Source of the DNA: an uncultured Collinsella sp.
Lineage (GTDB): Bacteria > Actinomycetota > Coriobacteriia > Coriobacteriales > Coriobacteriaceae
DNA length: 52,636 nt
Direction: 5' to 3'
NCBI GenBank assembly: GCA_900542155.1
Contig: UQMD01000018.1
Span: forward strand, 1 to 52,636
The stretch's first letter is position 1. Each line of letters opens with the position of its first letter. The position numbers were made by a program, and so were the translations under genes. This document shows positions 1-7,699 of this stretch, in pieces. Under the pieces are notes generated by a model. It saw only the letters and a list, made by a program, of their open reading frames with translations, did no database searches and was not told where the DNA came from.

Positions 1-9
1 TCCAGCCAT

Positions 10-49
10 AAAAAAGCCTCCCATTTCTTGTGTCCAAGAAATGGGAGGC
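10..49 (-). terminator. Intrinsic terminator, minus strand
   Basis: Perfect 15-bp arms at 16-30 and 35-49 with a 4-nt loop. The A-run at 10-15 becomes a U-run on the minus strand. It lies just beyond the guaA-like 3'-end copy at 118-135, so it may be the original guaA terminator, now separated from the gene by the island. Confidence 0.85.
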
Positions 50-117
50 AGTTCAATTCTACCTGGGGCTTCATTGCTATTCACTACCTTTTGTGACGTG
101 CCGTTTTAGACCCTCGT

Positions 118-135
118 CTACTCCCGCTCGATGGT
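118..135 (-). repeat. Copy of the guaA 3' end, putative attachment site
   Basis: CTACTCCCGCTCGATGGT matches the last codons of guaA at 7682-7699 at 17 of 18 positions and in the same orientation. On the minus strand it would read Thr-Ile-Glu-Arg-Glu-stop, against Thr-Ile-Glu-Trp-Glu-stop in guaA. The 3' end of guaA is a known integration hotspot for genomic islands, so this is read as the distal att site of an island spanning about 118-7682. The short repeat alone cannot prove it. Confidence 0.6.
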
Positions 136-271
136 TCTGATTTTGCTGCCCCATCATTCTAGTTGCATCCAGTTTTCGCTGCCGTCTCTAACCGAGCGCC
201 GCCAAGTAGCACCATGTCGTGTTTCATCGGCTTCGGGGACAAAAGCTAGGATAACTTTAAAAACTTTTTTC

Positions 272-299
272 AAACTCAGTGGGTTGAGTTTTTGTTTTT
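272..299 (+). terminator. Weak plus-strand terminator-like hairpin
   Basis: AAACTCA at 272-278 pairs with TGAGTTT at 285-291 and is followed by a T-rich run. No plus-strand gene lies just upstream in the window. The rest of 136-400 shows no gene I can support. Confidence 0.4.
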
Positions 300-400
300 G
301 CCCCAAAGGGCGCGGTGGGCCGCCTTTGGAGGCTCGATAGCGCCGAAAACGCCCGTTTTGAAACTCAAGCACCCTTTTGCCTGCTAGCCGCCAGCTGCAA

Positions 401-1139
401 TCATAAGTGAATCAGCGCGGGTGGCTCGCGCATCGTTTGCAAAACCCCAGGTCGCAGGTCTTCGCCATCGGCGGGCAAAGTGAGTAGTCTCGGGCAGCTT
501 GCCCATGAGTTGGCGAATTGAATGAAAGCCTGCTCGTTCAACGGCCCCTGCATCAGAGAAACCACTTGGAGCAGAAGCCAATCTGGAAGACCGAATGGAC
601 GAGCATCGAGATTCCGAAGCGTACCATCATCACGCAAACCCGATTCCAGCCCATTTCATGAAAGAGTCTTTACCTAGCCTGTCGAAATCCCGTTCCGATC
701 GGTCGGGTGAATAGGTGTCGGCGTACACGTCGACCTTGGCGGACTCTTTCGAAAGCAGCTCGAGAGCTTCGTCGAGGTCACTGGCGAGCTTGCCCCCGTC
801 GATTCCGACCTTGAAGAGGTGCGTCTCGTCATGCTTTCTGAGCGCCGATTTATCCTGTAGCAGGTAAAACCACTCGCCGTTTACCCGTTCGAAAGGGCGG
901 TCCTCTCGCTCGAGAACGACCGGATCTCCCTCTTGAGCCTCGAGAAGCCCCCTACCCTCGATTCCGAACTTCTGCGCGAGCGACTCAAGCTGCTAAAGCA
1001 GGTCGTACAGCCCCACCGCGGGCAGGAGCTCCGCCCCGTACGCCTTCTCGAGCATCGTCCGCTCGAAGCGGTCGTATGTTTTAATTGCCTCGCCGTAAGT
1101 CAGCGTGGTCCCGATCGAGGGCATCTCATCCATCTGCAT
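401..1139 (-). pseudogene. Broken gene of unknown function (internal amber stop plus frameshift)
   Basis: The reading frame starts at ATG 1137-1139 after a GGGAG ribosome site. It runs to an in-frame TAG at 993-995 (after ...GLYDLL), then continues in the same frame with protein-like sequence (QLESLAQKFGIEG...) to TGA at 630-632. Near 655 a shift of one frame joins a further 80 codons (NGLESGLRDDGTLRNLD...) ending at 401. Repaired, the product would be about 245 residues, acidic and soluble, with no domain I recognise. It sits 19 nt after a small membrane-protein gene and downstream of the NERD gene, so the three probably formed one operon. Two independent lesions make sequencing error less likely than decay, but do not exclude it. 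Confidence 0.65.
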
Positions 1140-1158
1140 CGATTCTCCCGTCTGCCGA

Positions 1159-1455
1159 TTAGAGGCTGCTCGCCTCGCCGAGCGCTGGCGTATTCGCCGC
1201 AAAGCGCACCCCTCCAAAGGTGAGCTCGACGGGGTGTCCGGATTTAACCAGGTCGCAAAGGGCGTATATTCCATATCCCGCCACCCCGGCAATGGAAACG
1301 ACGAGGCATCCGAGAAGGCCAGCCTGAGGCTCGGTGATGCCGTTCGTCGCATCGACAAGGGATTTGAGCATGCCCTGGCAATTAATGGCCTTCTCGTTCA
1401 CGGCATCAATCGTCACGTCGCTTATTGCAATGGATCCCATCGTGTTTTCGGTCAT
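1159..1455 (-). CDS. Small single-pass membrane protein, hypothetical
   Basis: 98 residues. A clear ribosome site (AAGGAG) precedes ATG 1453-1455. Residues about 45-70 (LLGCLVVSIAGVAGYGIYALC) form one hydrophobic segment. The N-terminal half is polar and slightly acidic, with no recognisable motif. It lies between the NERD-domain gene upstream (54 nt) and the broken gene downstream (19 nt), all on the same strand, so co-transcription is likely. The NERD protein also has a C-terminal membrane helix, so both products may act at the membrane. I do not recognise the family and assign no function. Confidence 0.6.
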   Translation of the reverse strand: MTENTMGSIAISDVTIDAVNEKAINCQGMLKSLVDATNGITEPQAGLLGCLVVSIAGVAGYGIYALCDLVKSGHPVELTFGGVRFAANTPALGEASSL

Positions 1456-1509
1456 CCTTACTCCTTTTTGTAGTCAATCTGTGCTTTCCGCATCCAACAG
1501 CCAGGCTCC

Positions 1510-2487
1510 TTATCCTTTCTTTGCATGCAGGAATAGCCCACCCGCGCCTATTGCCAAACCAGAGATGACAGCCGCCACGGCGGGTACCCAGCTGGGCAAT
1601 TGTGAATGTCGAGCATGGTTATCGAGTGTTGTTGAAGAATCAACTTCGTTGTGGCCAGCAGCTATTGATTTAGCAGCGTTCTTTGCAGTCTTGGCCTCGA
1701 CCAGATCGAGGAAATCCTCGAGCTCGCTTTTTACACGGTTTTCGTCAAGCGGCATTGGAAACTCTGCCGCCGTCTTTCGTGCGAGGAGGACGGACTTGAT
1801 GCGAACCATGTCCTCCCAAGACAGCTTCTCGTCGCATCGGTTTGCGTCTTCGATGCTGTAGACAATCTGACCACAACGCATCACGGGGACTCGATGGAAG
1901 AAATCGGTAACACTTGCCTCGTTATTCACGAAAAGAAGCATGCCATTCACGTCCTCTTCGCTCATGCAGCCGTCAGAAGAGAATTGAATCGCATCCCAAA
2001 GGGCATGCATCTTCTCACGCATTCGCTCACCGACGTTGTAGGAGCGAGGACCGCAGCGCAGGATTCCCCCATCGTCTATCACGACGTCGTTTCGATAGTT
2101 CTTTACCTCGATCACGTATACGCCCGAACGGGCGATTAGAACTTGATCGTATTCCTCGAACGAGTCTCCATTAGGGAGCGCGATGTTGGAAAGCAGCAGG
2201 CTATCGCCGCGAAGACATTTGAGACTCTTTGCGGCGAGAAGCTCGCCGCGCTTCCCGTTGATCAGCCCGCCTATGGTCGAACTGAGCTTCTCTAGATCCC
2301 GAATGAGGGCGGCGTAGGTGTCCTCCCCCTCCAACCCAAGGTCGTGGGCCTTGCTTCGCAGGTGGTCGATAAGGTCGTAGGTACGCAGGCTCTCGCTGTA
2401 CGAGGTTTCGAAAACTCGCTCCAGAAGCAGCCCCTCAAGACTCTTGAGCCGATCGAGAATCTCCGCGTTGGTATGGGTCTTGCTCAT
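1510..2487 (-). CDS. NERD (nuclease-related) domain protein with C-terminal membrane anchor
   Basis: 325 residues. The central part (about 78-190) fits the NERD fold: an acidic start (GKRGELLAAKSL), a strand with D (EEYDQVLIARSG) and the diagnostic VIEVKNY, giving the E-x-K pair of restriction-like nucleases. The N-terminal 75 residues look coiled-coil and helical. Residues about 298-318 (VPAVAAVISGLAIGAGGLFL) form a membrane helix followed by a short basic tail. ATG 2485-2487 is preceded by AAGGAG. It diverges from the XRE regulator at 2615. NERD proteins are predicted DNA- or RNA-processing enzymes often found in mobile and defence contexts; the substrate is unknown. Confidence 0.8.
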   Translation of the reverse strand: MSKTHTNAEILDRLKSLEGLLLERVFETSYSESLRTYDLIDHLRSKAHDLGLEGEDTYAALIRDLEKLSSTIGGLINGKRGELLAAKSLKCLRGDSLLLSNIALPNGDSFEEYDQVLIARSGVYVIEVKNYRNDVVIDDGGILRCGPRSYNVGERMREKMHALWDAIQFSSDGCMSEEDVNGMLLFVNNEASVTDFFHRVPVMRCGQIVYSIEDANRCDEKLSWEDMVRIKSVLLARKTAAEFPMPLDENRVKSELEDFLDLVEAKTAKNAAKSIAAGHNEVDSSTTLDNHARHSQLPSWVPAVAAVISGLAIGAGGLFLHAKKG

Positions 2488-2614
2488 CTAGCACTCCTTG
2501 TCTACTTGCTCTCTGCCTGTTAGTATGCCTCGATGAAAAGCAGAATGGTAGAATCGATTAACGGTAATAACTGTAGCTTAAATCATGTAATAGTCACTTA
2601 GGAGGATATTGAAG

Positions 2615-3478
2615 ATGAGTGGTCCAAAGGCAGAACTTCTGCAGTCAAACGAAGTCGTGAAGTCAAGACTTAAATCGTGGCGAGACAATCTCCTTGGGCT
2701 CATGAAGGAGCGGAGCCTAACGCAGAATGGTCTCGCGAAGCTGATAAACAATCGGTTCTATGGCGAGAGCGATCAGTTTACGCAGAAGAACGTCAGCGCG
2801 TGGGTCAATGCTGGTCTTCCGGACAGGAAGGGCCATGTGCGGCCTTTTCCCAAATTCGAAATCATGCTTCAAATCGCCGCGGTACTCGAGGTCGATCTCG
2901 GCTATCTCATAGGCGATATCGAATGCAAGACCTATAAGGCGCAGGATGCCCATGAGTACACGGGGATAGAGGAATCCGCCCTCGAGGAAGTTCGCAAAAT
3001 CACGCATTTCGAACGCAAGTACCACCTCGGAGAAAGCCGGGGCTCGAACAGCGCAATGATAAGCGAAATCCTAAAATCGCCCATCCTCCCAGAGCTTCTC
3101 GACGAAATGGCGTGCTTGGTTCGGCTTAATGACAAGAGAGACGATATAACGGAGACCGTCGTTGCAGAATACGGGGAGGAACTCGTCAACAGGGCCTTTA
3201 GGTATCGCGACGACTTTGTCGCACCCGGGCCCGACGCACCTGAGGAAGAGCTTCATGAGGCAGAAGCGATCAACGAGGCCGTTTTTGAGTCGGCCGGGGT
3301 ATCGCCTGTGGAGCGGCCGCGATTCATGGAGGCGGTGAAGGCGATTAGCAAGGCCATCGACGACTGCTACGACGAGGAAAACCGCCTGGTTCGAGACGAG
3401 AGCGCAAGTCGCTATATGGTTCAGAAAAGGTTCGGGGAAATCGTCGAGTTGATTGCGCCCTCGCGTTTTACAAAATAG
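2615..3478 (+). CDS. XRE-family helix-turn-helix transcriptional regulator
   Basis: 287 residues from ATG 2615-2617, placed 9 nt after AGGAGG. A TTG at 2609 is too close to that site. Residues about 20-100 hold an XRE helix-turn-helix: NLLGLMKERSLTQNGLAKLINNRF, then a longer insert, KNVSAWVNAGLPDRKG, and a Cro/C1-like third part (ILQIAAVLEVDLGYLIGD type). The 180-residue C-terminal part is acidic, rich in charged helices and not recognised; it may sense a ligand or oligomerise. Divergent from the NERD operon with 127 nt between starts, it probably controls that operon. Similar large XRE proteins are common in prophages and islands. Confidence 0.8.
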   Translation: MSGPKAELLQSNEVVKSRLKSWRDNLLGLMKERSLTQNGLAKLINNRFYGESDQFTQKNVSAWVNAGLPDRKGHVRPFPKFEIMLQIAAVLEVDLGYLIGDIECKTYKAQDAHEYTGIEESALEEVRKITHFERKYHLGESRGSNSAMISEILKSPILPELLDEMACLVRLNDKRDDITETVVAEYGEELVNRAFRYRDDFVAPGPDAPEEELHEAEAINEAVFESAGVSPVERPRFMEAVKAISKAIDDCYDEENRLVRDESASRYMVQKRFGEIVELIAPSRFTK

Positions 3479-3760
3479 AGCACAAGGCCCTTTAACTTGA
3501 ATTATTGCTTTTAGAGCCCCGCCACTCGTACATCCCAGCTTACGCAGACAGCCCTCCCACAATGTCCGTATCCCAACGGATGGGTACCATTTATCCGTGT
3601 GCACCTGGGACAACGGGCTGAAAAACCTGCGCAAGGTCGCTCGCAGAACATGCAACAGCAAACACGACATAAGAGGCGAACGACAGATGCCGGACCCCGG
3701 ATGACAACACCGCGGAAGACGAGCATTCCGACCACAACCGAACAACTCCAGATACTAGGC
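3479..3760. other. Intergenic stretch with no supported gene
   Basis: A plus-strand frame is open to the TGA at 3700-3702 and encodes a basic, protein-like tail (VCTWDNGLKNLRKVARRTC...), but it has no good start codon or ribosome site. It may be the remnant of an island gene. Nothing else is visible. Confidence 0.35.
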
Positions 3761-3784
3761 AGGCGCCCGCATGGGCGCCTTTTA
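3761..3784 (+). terminator. Intrinsic terminator
   Basis: AGGCGCCC at 3761-3768 pairs with GGGCGCCT at 3773-3780, followed by a T-run. It closes the XRE gene region. Confidence 0.75.
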
Positions 3785-3979
3785 CTTTTCAGAAACTTAG
3801 CTGAGGGCTAAGAAGCGCGGCTCATGGCCGTTTCATGGAGACCCGACCGGCTCGACCCACCTCGACCCATCTCCGCTCCCGTCGAGCGTGCCAACCGCAA
3901 TCAGACGGTTCAATCGTCGCGCAGACGAAAACGCACGCGGGACCGCGCGAGCGCATCGCGCGGAATGATTGGAGGGACC

Positions 3980-4294
3980 ATGGCGAACACGACAAAATGC
4001 GCCGCGCCCGAGGGCAACCGGGGCCGCGACGAACGGATGACGGTGTTAGAGATGCAGGAGTACATGGGAGCAAGCCGGAGCAAGGCGTACGACCTCATCT
4101 GGTCGGGAGAGATCGACTCGTACAGGCTCAGAAGCAAGCTCCTGGTGTCAAGGGCGTCAGTGGACGCCTACATAGGAGTCGAGGAGTGGCAGGAGATGAC
4201 GGCCGCGACCGCCCTGGGAGCCGCCCGCGGCCGAGCACGCGAGGGAGCCTCGAAACGAAAGGATCTCGAGAACGACCATGACCAAGAGCATTAG
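3980..4294 (+). CDS. Excisionase-like MerR/HTH_17 DNA-binding protein
   Basis: 104 residues if ATG 3980-3982 is used, just after GGAGGG; a shorter start at 4037 (MTVLEMQEYMG) is possible. The core MTVLEMQEYMGASRSKAYDLIWSGEIDSYRLRSKLLVSRASVDAYI is the winged helix-turn-helix of the excisionase (HTH_17) family, with the usual order of tyrosine after the turn, 'I..G.I..YR..SK..V....' and 'DAYI'. The C-terminus is basic and disordered. Such proteins act as recombination directionality factors or plasmid and island regulators. It fits the proposed guaA island, although no integrase is seen beside it. Confidence 0.75.
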   Translation: MANTTKCAAPEGNRGRDERMTVLEMQEYMGASRSKAYDLIWSGEIDSYRLRSKLLVSRASVDAYIGVEEWQEMTAATALGAARGRAREGASKRKDLENDHDQEH

Positions 4295-4462
4295 CAGGAA
4301 CCAGGTGAGGTTCATCGCATCGACTAACCTGATATTCGACGCCGACGAGGCGTGCGCGATGCTGCGCATCAGCCGCGACGCCATGCACCGGCTCGCCCCC
4401 CTTGCACTCACCGCCAGCACATGCTATAAGGTTATTGGTGGCCCATTAAGCTACCTCCAAGT
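4278..4462 (+). pseudogene. Truncated second helix-turn-helix gene
   Basis: ATG 4278 overlaps the end of the preceding gene by 17 nt. The frame begins with a second excisionase-like helix-turn-helix (LIFDADEACAMLRISRDAMHRL) at about residues 20-40, then degenerates into low-complexity sequence and runs through the terminator at 4463-4490 without a stop until 4700. The start of the family fold is present but the wing and the rest are missing, so this is read as a 3'-truncated gene. An alternative is a genuine short leader-like peptide. Confidence 0.45.
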
Positions 4463-4490
4463 GCCGGGGGAGTCCCCCGGCTATTTTTTT
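4463..4490 (+). terminator. Strong intrinsic terminator
   Basis: GCCGGGGG at 4463-4470 and CCCCCGGC at 4474-4481 form a perfect 8-bp stem, followed by TATTTTTTT. Confidence 0.9.
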
Positions 4491-4513
4491 ATCCATTCCA
4501 TTAGGAGTCCCCA

Positions 4514-5188
4514 TTGGCCAAGGAGCTCAGCATCTTCGTCGACGAGAGCGGCGACCGCGGCGGCAAAGCTCGCTACTACCTGCTCACACTCGTCTTTCAC
4601 GACCAGGCAGACAGCATCGCCGAGGCGGTCACGGGCTATGAGGCCAAGCTTGCCAGGGCCGATCTCCCTAACATTCCGTTTCACTCCGAGCCTCTCATGA
4701 ACGGGCACAAGGATTATGAGTTTCTTGACATCGAGCAGCGCAAGGTGACGCTCGCCTACTTCTCCTCGTTCGTCCGCAAACTTCCCATTTCCTATATCAC
4801 GTTCGTCTACCGCCGCAGCCAGTTCGAAGACCCGGCAAGGCTAATGGAGCGCATGGGGCGCGACATCTCCTCCGCCATGATTGAACACCTGGGCTTCTTC
4901 CAGTCCTTCGACGATGTGAAGGTCTATTACGACAACGGTCAGGACATTGTCAAGCAGGCGCTCGACCGCTCGGTGGGCAAGGTCCTCTCAAAAGGGGTCG
5001 TCCGACGCCGCAAGACCTCGATGACCGACTACCGCCTCGAGCAAGTGGCGGATTACCTCTGCACCATCGAACTCGCCTTGGTCAAGTACGAGGCCAAGGA
5101 GAACGGCGAGACGTACAACAAGTTCTTCGGAGGTATAGGCTCTTTCAAAAGGAACTGGCTCAAGCAAGCCCGCAGCAAGCGGATATAG
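4514..5188 (+). CDS. DUF3800 domain protein
   Basis: 224 residues. TTG 4514-4516 is the start: it follows TAGGAG by 7 nt and gives the family's N-terminus MAKELSIFVDESGDRG. The F-x-D-E-S-G-D motif at residues 7-13 is the hallmark of DUF3800, whose fold resembles RNase H. The later acidic residues in VKVYYDNGQD (about 137-146) and DYRLEQVADYLCTIE would complete the usual acidic cluster. The gene stands alone between a strong terminator and an unrelated minus-strand gene. DUF3800 proteins occur widely in islands and phages and are suspected nucleases; the actual role is not known. Confidence 0.85.
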   Translation: MAKELSIFVDESGDRGGKARYYLLTLVFHDQADSIAEAVTGYEAKLARADLPNIPFHSEPLMNGHKDYEFLDIEQRKVTLAYFSSFVRKLPISYITFVYRRSQFEDPARLMERMGRDISSAMIEHLGFFQSFDDVKVYYDNGQDIVKQALDRSVGKVLSKGVVRRRKTSMTDYRLEQVADYLCTIELALVKYEAKENGETYNKFFGGIGSFKRNWLKQARSKRI

Positions 5189-5501
5189 GTGGTTCCGTAA
5201 TCTCATAGGGAACGGCCATCTCTCCTCCGGCCAGGAGTCCCAAGTGGCACGCTTCGAGCAGCGATGGCAAAACGCAAGCAATGGCGTCGAGGGCGCCTCG
5301 TGCGCTACATTGTGTCCATGTGGTCATCTCCTATCGTCTCAGCGTGGTAACTGAAGATTCTAGGCGGTGGCCACACCCCTTTTCCGGGGTGCTGACACCA
5401 ACGTTTGGCACGCAACCGCAGTAGACGGCAACGTCCGTCTACTGAGCAAAAGCAACGAGCTTTTCCGGGTCCAAGACCGATAAGCGAAGATGAATCAAGT
5501 T
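5189..5501. other. Intergenic, with short hairpins only
   Basis: Convergent region between the DUF3800 gene and the restriction gene. GTAGACGG at 5421-5428 pairs with CCGTCTAC at 5435-5442, and a CACCCC/GGGGTG stem lies near 5375-5395. Neither has a U-run. No gene is seen. Confidence 0.4.
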
Positions 5502-7235
5502 TTACTCCCTTAGCAGGCCCAACTTGCCAAGCCACTCGACAAAAGTAGTGATGATCCGCTCGGTGCGCATTTCGATGTCGCTCTCGGCGAAGTCGCCGCA
5601 TCGCGCAATTTCCACGAGTTCGCGAACAGCGGTCCCCGACACCTCAACGCCCTTATCGTTCACATAGCCCTCATAATACTTGCGTTTATCCGTCAGTTGG
5701 TAATCTGAGGCGCGAATATTTACGCGCTTCTCCAACATCGCCTTGTTTCCTAGTGCTTCAAGATTTGAGCGATTGGATAGCGGGTGCACCTCGTTACGCT
5801 TTCTTGCATAGATATGTTCAATCTCGAGCGTTGTGTCCAAGTCCATGAGAGGTTGCTTAGGATCTGAATAGGCCCACCAAACAAGCATCGATCGTGTGAA
5901 GCGACGCTGGTTGGTGAACTGATAGCTTCTGAAGCGTCCCGTAATTGTTTCACGGTCGAACAGATGGGCTGAAAAGTCGACCTTGCGACCTTCTACGATA
6001 TCTATGAGTGCGGGATAGACGGGACCGCGCAGGGCGTTTACGCCGGGACGCTCAAGTGAGTAGGCGTAGATGAATCCAGTGATGTAGCAAAGGAAATCGT
6101 AGAGCTCTTTGTCGTCTAGCTCGCCTTTGGTATTGCGCTTTGCCAGGAACCAGGTACTCAACAGATAAGCCCACATGCCGTTGGGTGCATAATTGAGAAC
6201 GAATAGACGGCGTGCTACACGCTCGGAAAAGCCCTCCTGCGCATCAACCCGTTTCCAAAAATCGAGCAGAGACTCCAAATCGTCGAGCGTCGCGTCCTCG
6301 CGTAGGATTTCGTACGAGCTGTCGCTGTAGAAGTCGCGTAGACTTTTGGTTGTCGTGTCGCGGATGCCCTTCTTTGCACGGCGATAATACATATAGCGGG
6401 TGAAAAGCTCGTCGAGCGGCGTGCCCGAGGTTGGTTTGAAAATGAGGTTGGCTGTTTCCTCAAGCACTTTCCAACGCGCAACGAACTCGTCTTTGCGACC
6501 CTCGATGGAGAAGTGCTTGTAGAACTGGCTCTTAAAGATGTCAGCGTCTGCCAACGGGAGTCCACGGTCGTTCAAAGTCGAGAAGATTCTGAGCGCGGTG
6601 TCCTGGGATTCCGCTTCGATGGGAAGCAAGATTACGTTATTGAGAATGCGAGCGGCAAATAGGGCGATGTAGCTTGGCCACTCGCTTGCCATTTCGGCCA
6701 TTCTTTTAGAGAAGAAGGCGTAATTGCGTGAATAGGCGCTGTGGGCCATGGGGCCCACGGAGCCGTGGCGCAATATATCTAGAAACTCATCTTTATCGGA
6801 ATCGCTCGCCACCTCTGAATCGATTTTCAGTGCATTCATGTCGGGGTCGTCGAACTCATCGGTCTTCCAGACGCAGCCAGCAATCGAGTCACGCACTTTA
6901 ATTGACTGCTTGTCCTTCATGTTTGCGAACTTGTCGTAAAACGCCCTAAGCAGCAACATGATGGTTGTAAGTCTCTGCTGGCCATCGATTATTTCAAGCT
7001 GGCCTGCGTCGTTCTTGAAAGTAACAATGGGGCCGAGGAAGTATTCATCACTAGTGCTTTCGAAGGCGTCGCAGTCGTCGTTGGGAAACGCGAAGGTGAA
7101 GAGATCGTCCCATAGCGTTGCACACTCGTCTTCGCCCCAGGCGTAAGGTCGCTGGTAATCTGGGATGAGGAAGTCCGAATGCTTATCTGTAAGGAGCAGC
7201 TTGATCGTTTTCTGGTCGATGTTGAGCTTGGACAT
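5502..7235 (-). CDS. GmrSD-like type IV restriction enzyme (DUF262-DUF1524)
   Basis: 577 residues from ATG 7233-7235, which has a near-perfect GGAGG 8 nt upstream. An in-frame ATG at 7266-7268 lacks one. The N-terminal DUF262 (GmrS-like) part has the PDYQRPYAWGEDE segment near residue 24 and IDGQQRLTT near residue 83, the nucleotide-sensing and hydrolysis motif of the family. The C-terminal DUF1524 (GmrD-like) part has the HNH-type EIEHIYARKR near residue 445, followed by NLEALGNKAMLEK. Single-chain enzymes of this kind cleave DNA carrying modified cytosines, such as glucosylated hydroxymethylcytosine of T4-like phages, and restrict phages. Its base composition is clearly more AT-rich than guaA next door, as expected for an acquired gene. 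The exact target modification cannot be read from sequence. Confidence 0.85.
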   Translation of the reverse strand: MSKLNIDQKTIKLLLTDKHSDFLIPDYQRPYAWGEDECATLWDDLFTFAFPNDDCDAFESTSDEYFLGPIVTFKNDAGQLEIIDGQQRLTTIMLLLRAFYDKFANMKDKQSIKVRDSIAGCVWKTDEFDDPDMNALKIDSEVASDSDKDEFLDILRHGSVGPMAHSAYSRNYAFFSKRMAEMASEWPSYIALFAARILNNVILLPIEAESQDTALRIFSTLNDRGLPLADADIFKSQFYKHFSIEGRKDEFVARWKVLEETANLIFKPTSGTPLDELFTRYMYYRRAKKGIRDTTTKSLRDFYSDSSYEILREDATLDDLESLLDFWKRVDAQEGFSERVARRLFVLNYAPNGMWAYLLSTWFLAKRNTKGELDDKELYDFLCYITGFIYAYSLERPGVNALRGPVYPALIDIVEGRKVDFSAHLFDRETITGRFRSYQFTNQRRFTRSMLVWWAYSDPKQPLMDLDTTLEIEHIYARKRNEVHPLSNRSNLEALGNKAMLEKRVNIRASDYQLTDKRKYYEGYVNDKGVEVSGTAVRELVEIARCGDFAESDIEMRTERIITTFVEWLGKLGLLRE

Positions 7236-7681
7236 GCTGGAAACCTCCGTGCGGATATCTTTTTGCATCCAGAATTATATTTCACAGAGTAAATAAGGTG
7301 CTTGATGACGGCACGATAGGACCAGAGAGCGCGGGGACGAATTGAAGGCCCGCATCCAGCACTCTCTTTATGTTCTAGCGGTTATTAGTCCCAAATAGCA
7401 TGGAGAACCGCGTGCCCACTCACTTGGGATAAATCCTTACTCTCGTTCTTCCGAATACCACCCGTACTTTGTCATCTTGAAATACGGGGAGTAAATGGCG
7501 AAATCGCAGGTGAAAGGGAGTAAAACGGCAAAGAAAAAGCCTCCGTCCCAACGCGGGAACGGAGGCCAGATTATCGTTTTTACTCACCGCCGTCGCTGGC
7601 GGCTTTGCCGTAGCTCTCGTACGAAACGAAACTCAGGAGCACAGTGCAATACTCAAAAGAGCAGGTCAAAACCCTGTCAGC
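7236..7681. other. Island edge, no supported gene
   Basis: This holds the restriction-gene promoter region, then the guaA downstream region with its terminator. Islands at guaA usually carry the integrase here; I see no tyrosine-recombinase motifs in any frame. Confidence 0.4.
7529..7566 (-). terminator. guaA terminator
   Basis: GCCTCCGTCCC at 7539-7549 pairs with GGGAACGGAGGC at 7555-7566 with one bulge. The A-rich 7529-7538 supplies the U-run on the minus strand, 116 nt beyond the guaA stop. Confidence 0.85.
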
Positions 7682-7699
7682 CTACTCCCACTCGATGGT
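7682..7699 (-). repeat. guaA 3' end, proximal putative attachment site
   Basis: CTACTCCCACTCGATGGT is the direct-repeat partner of 118-135. If an island inserted here, it restored the guaA C-terminus with one codon changed (Trp here, Arg in the displaced copy). Confidence 0.55.

Noticed and set aside
131..372. Short frames on both strands just inside the left island end
   Set aside because: They overlap each other and a hairpin, with no ribosome sites; no domain seen.
7236..7681. A hidden integrase beside the guaA attachment site
   Set aside because: No tyrosine- or serine-recombinase motif in any frame; only short frames interrupted by the terminator.
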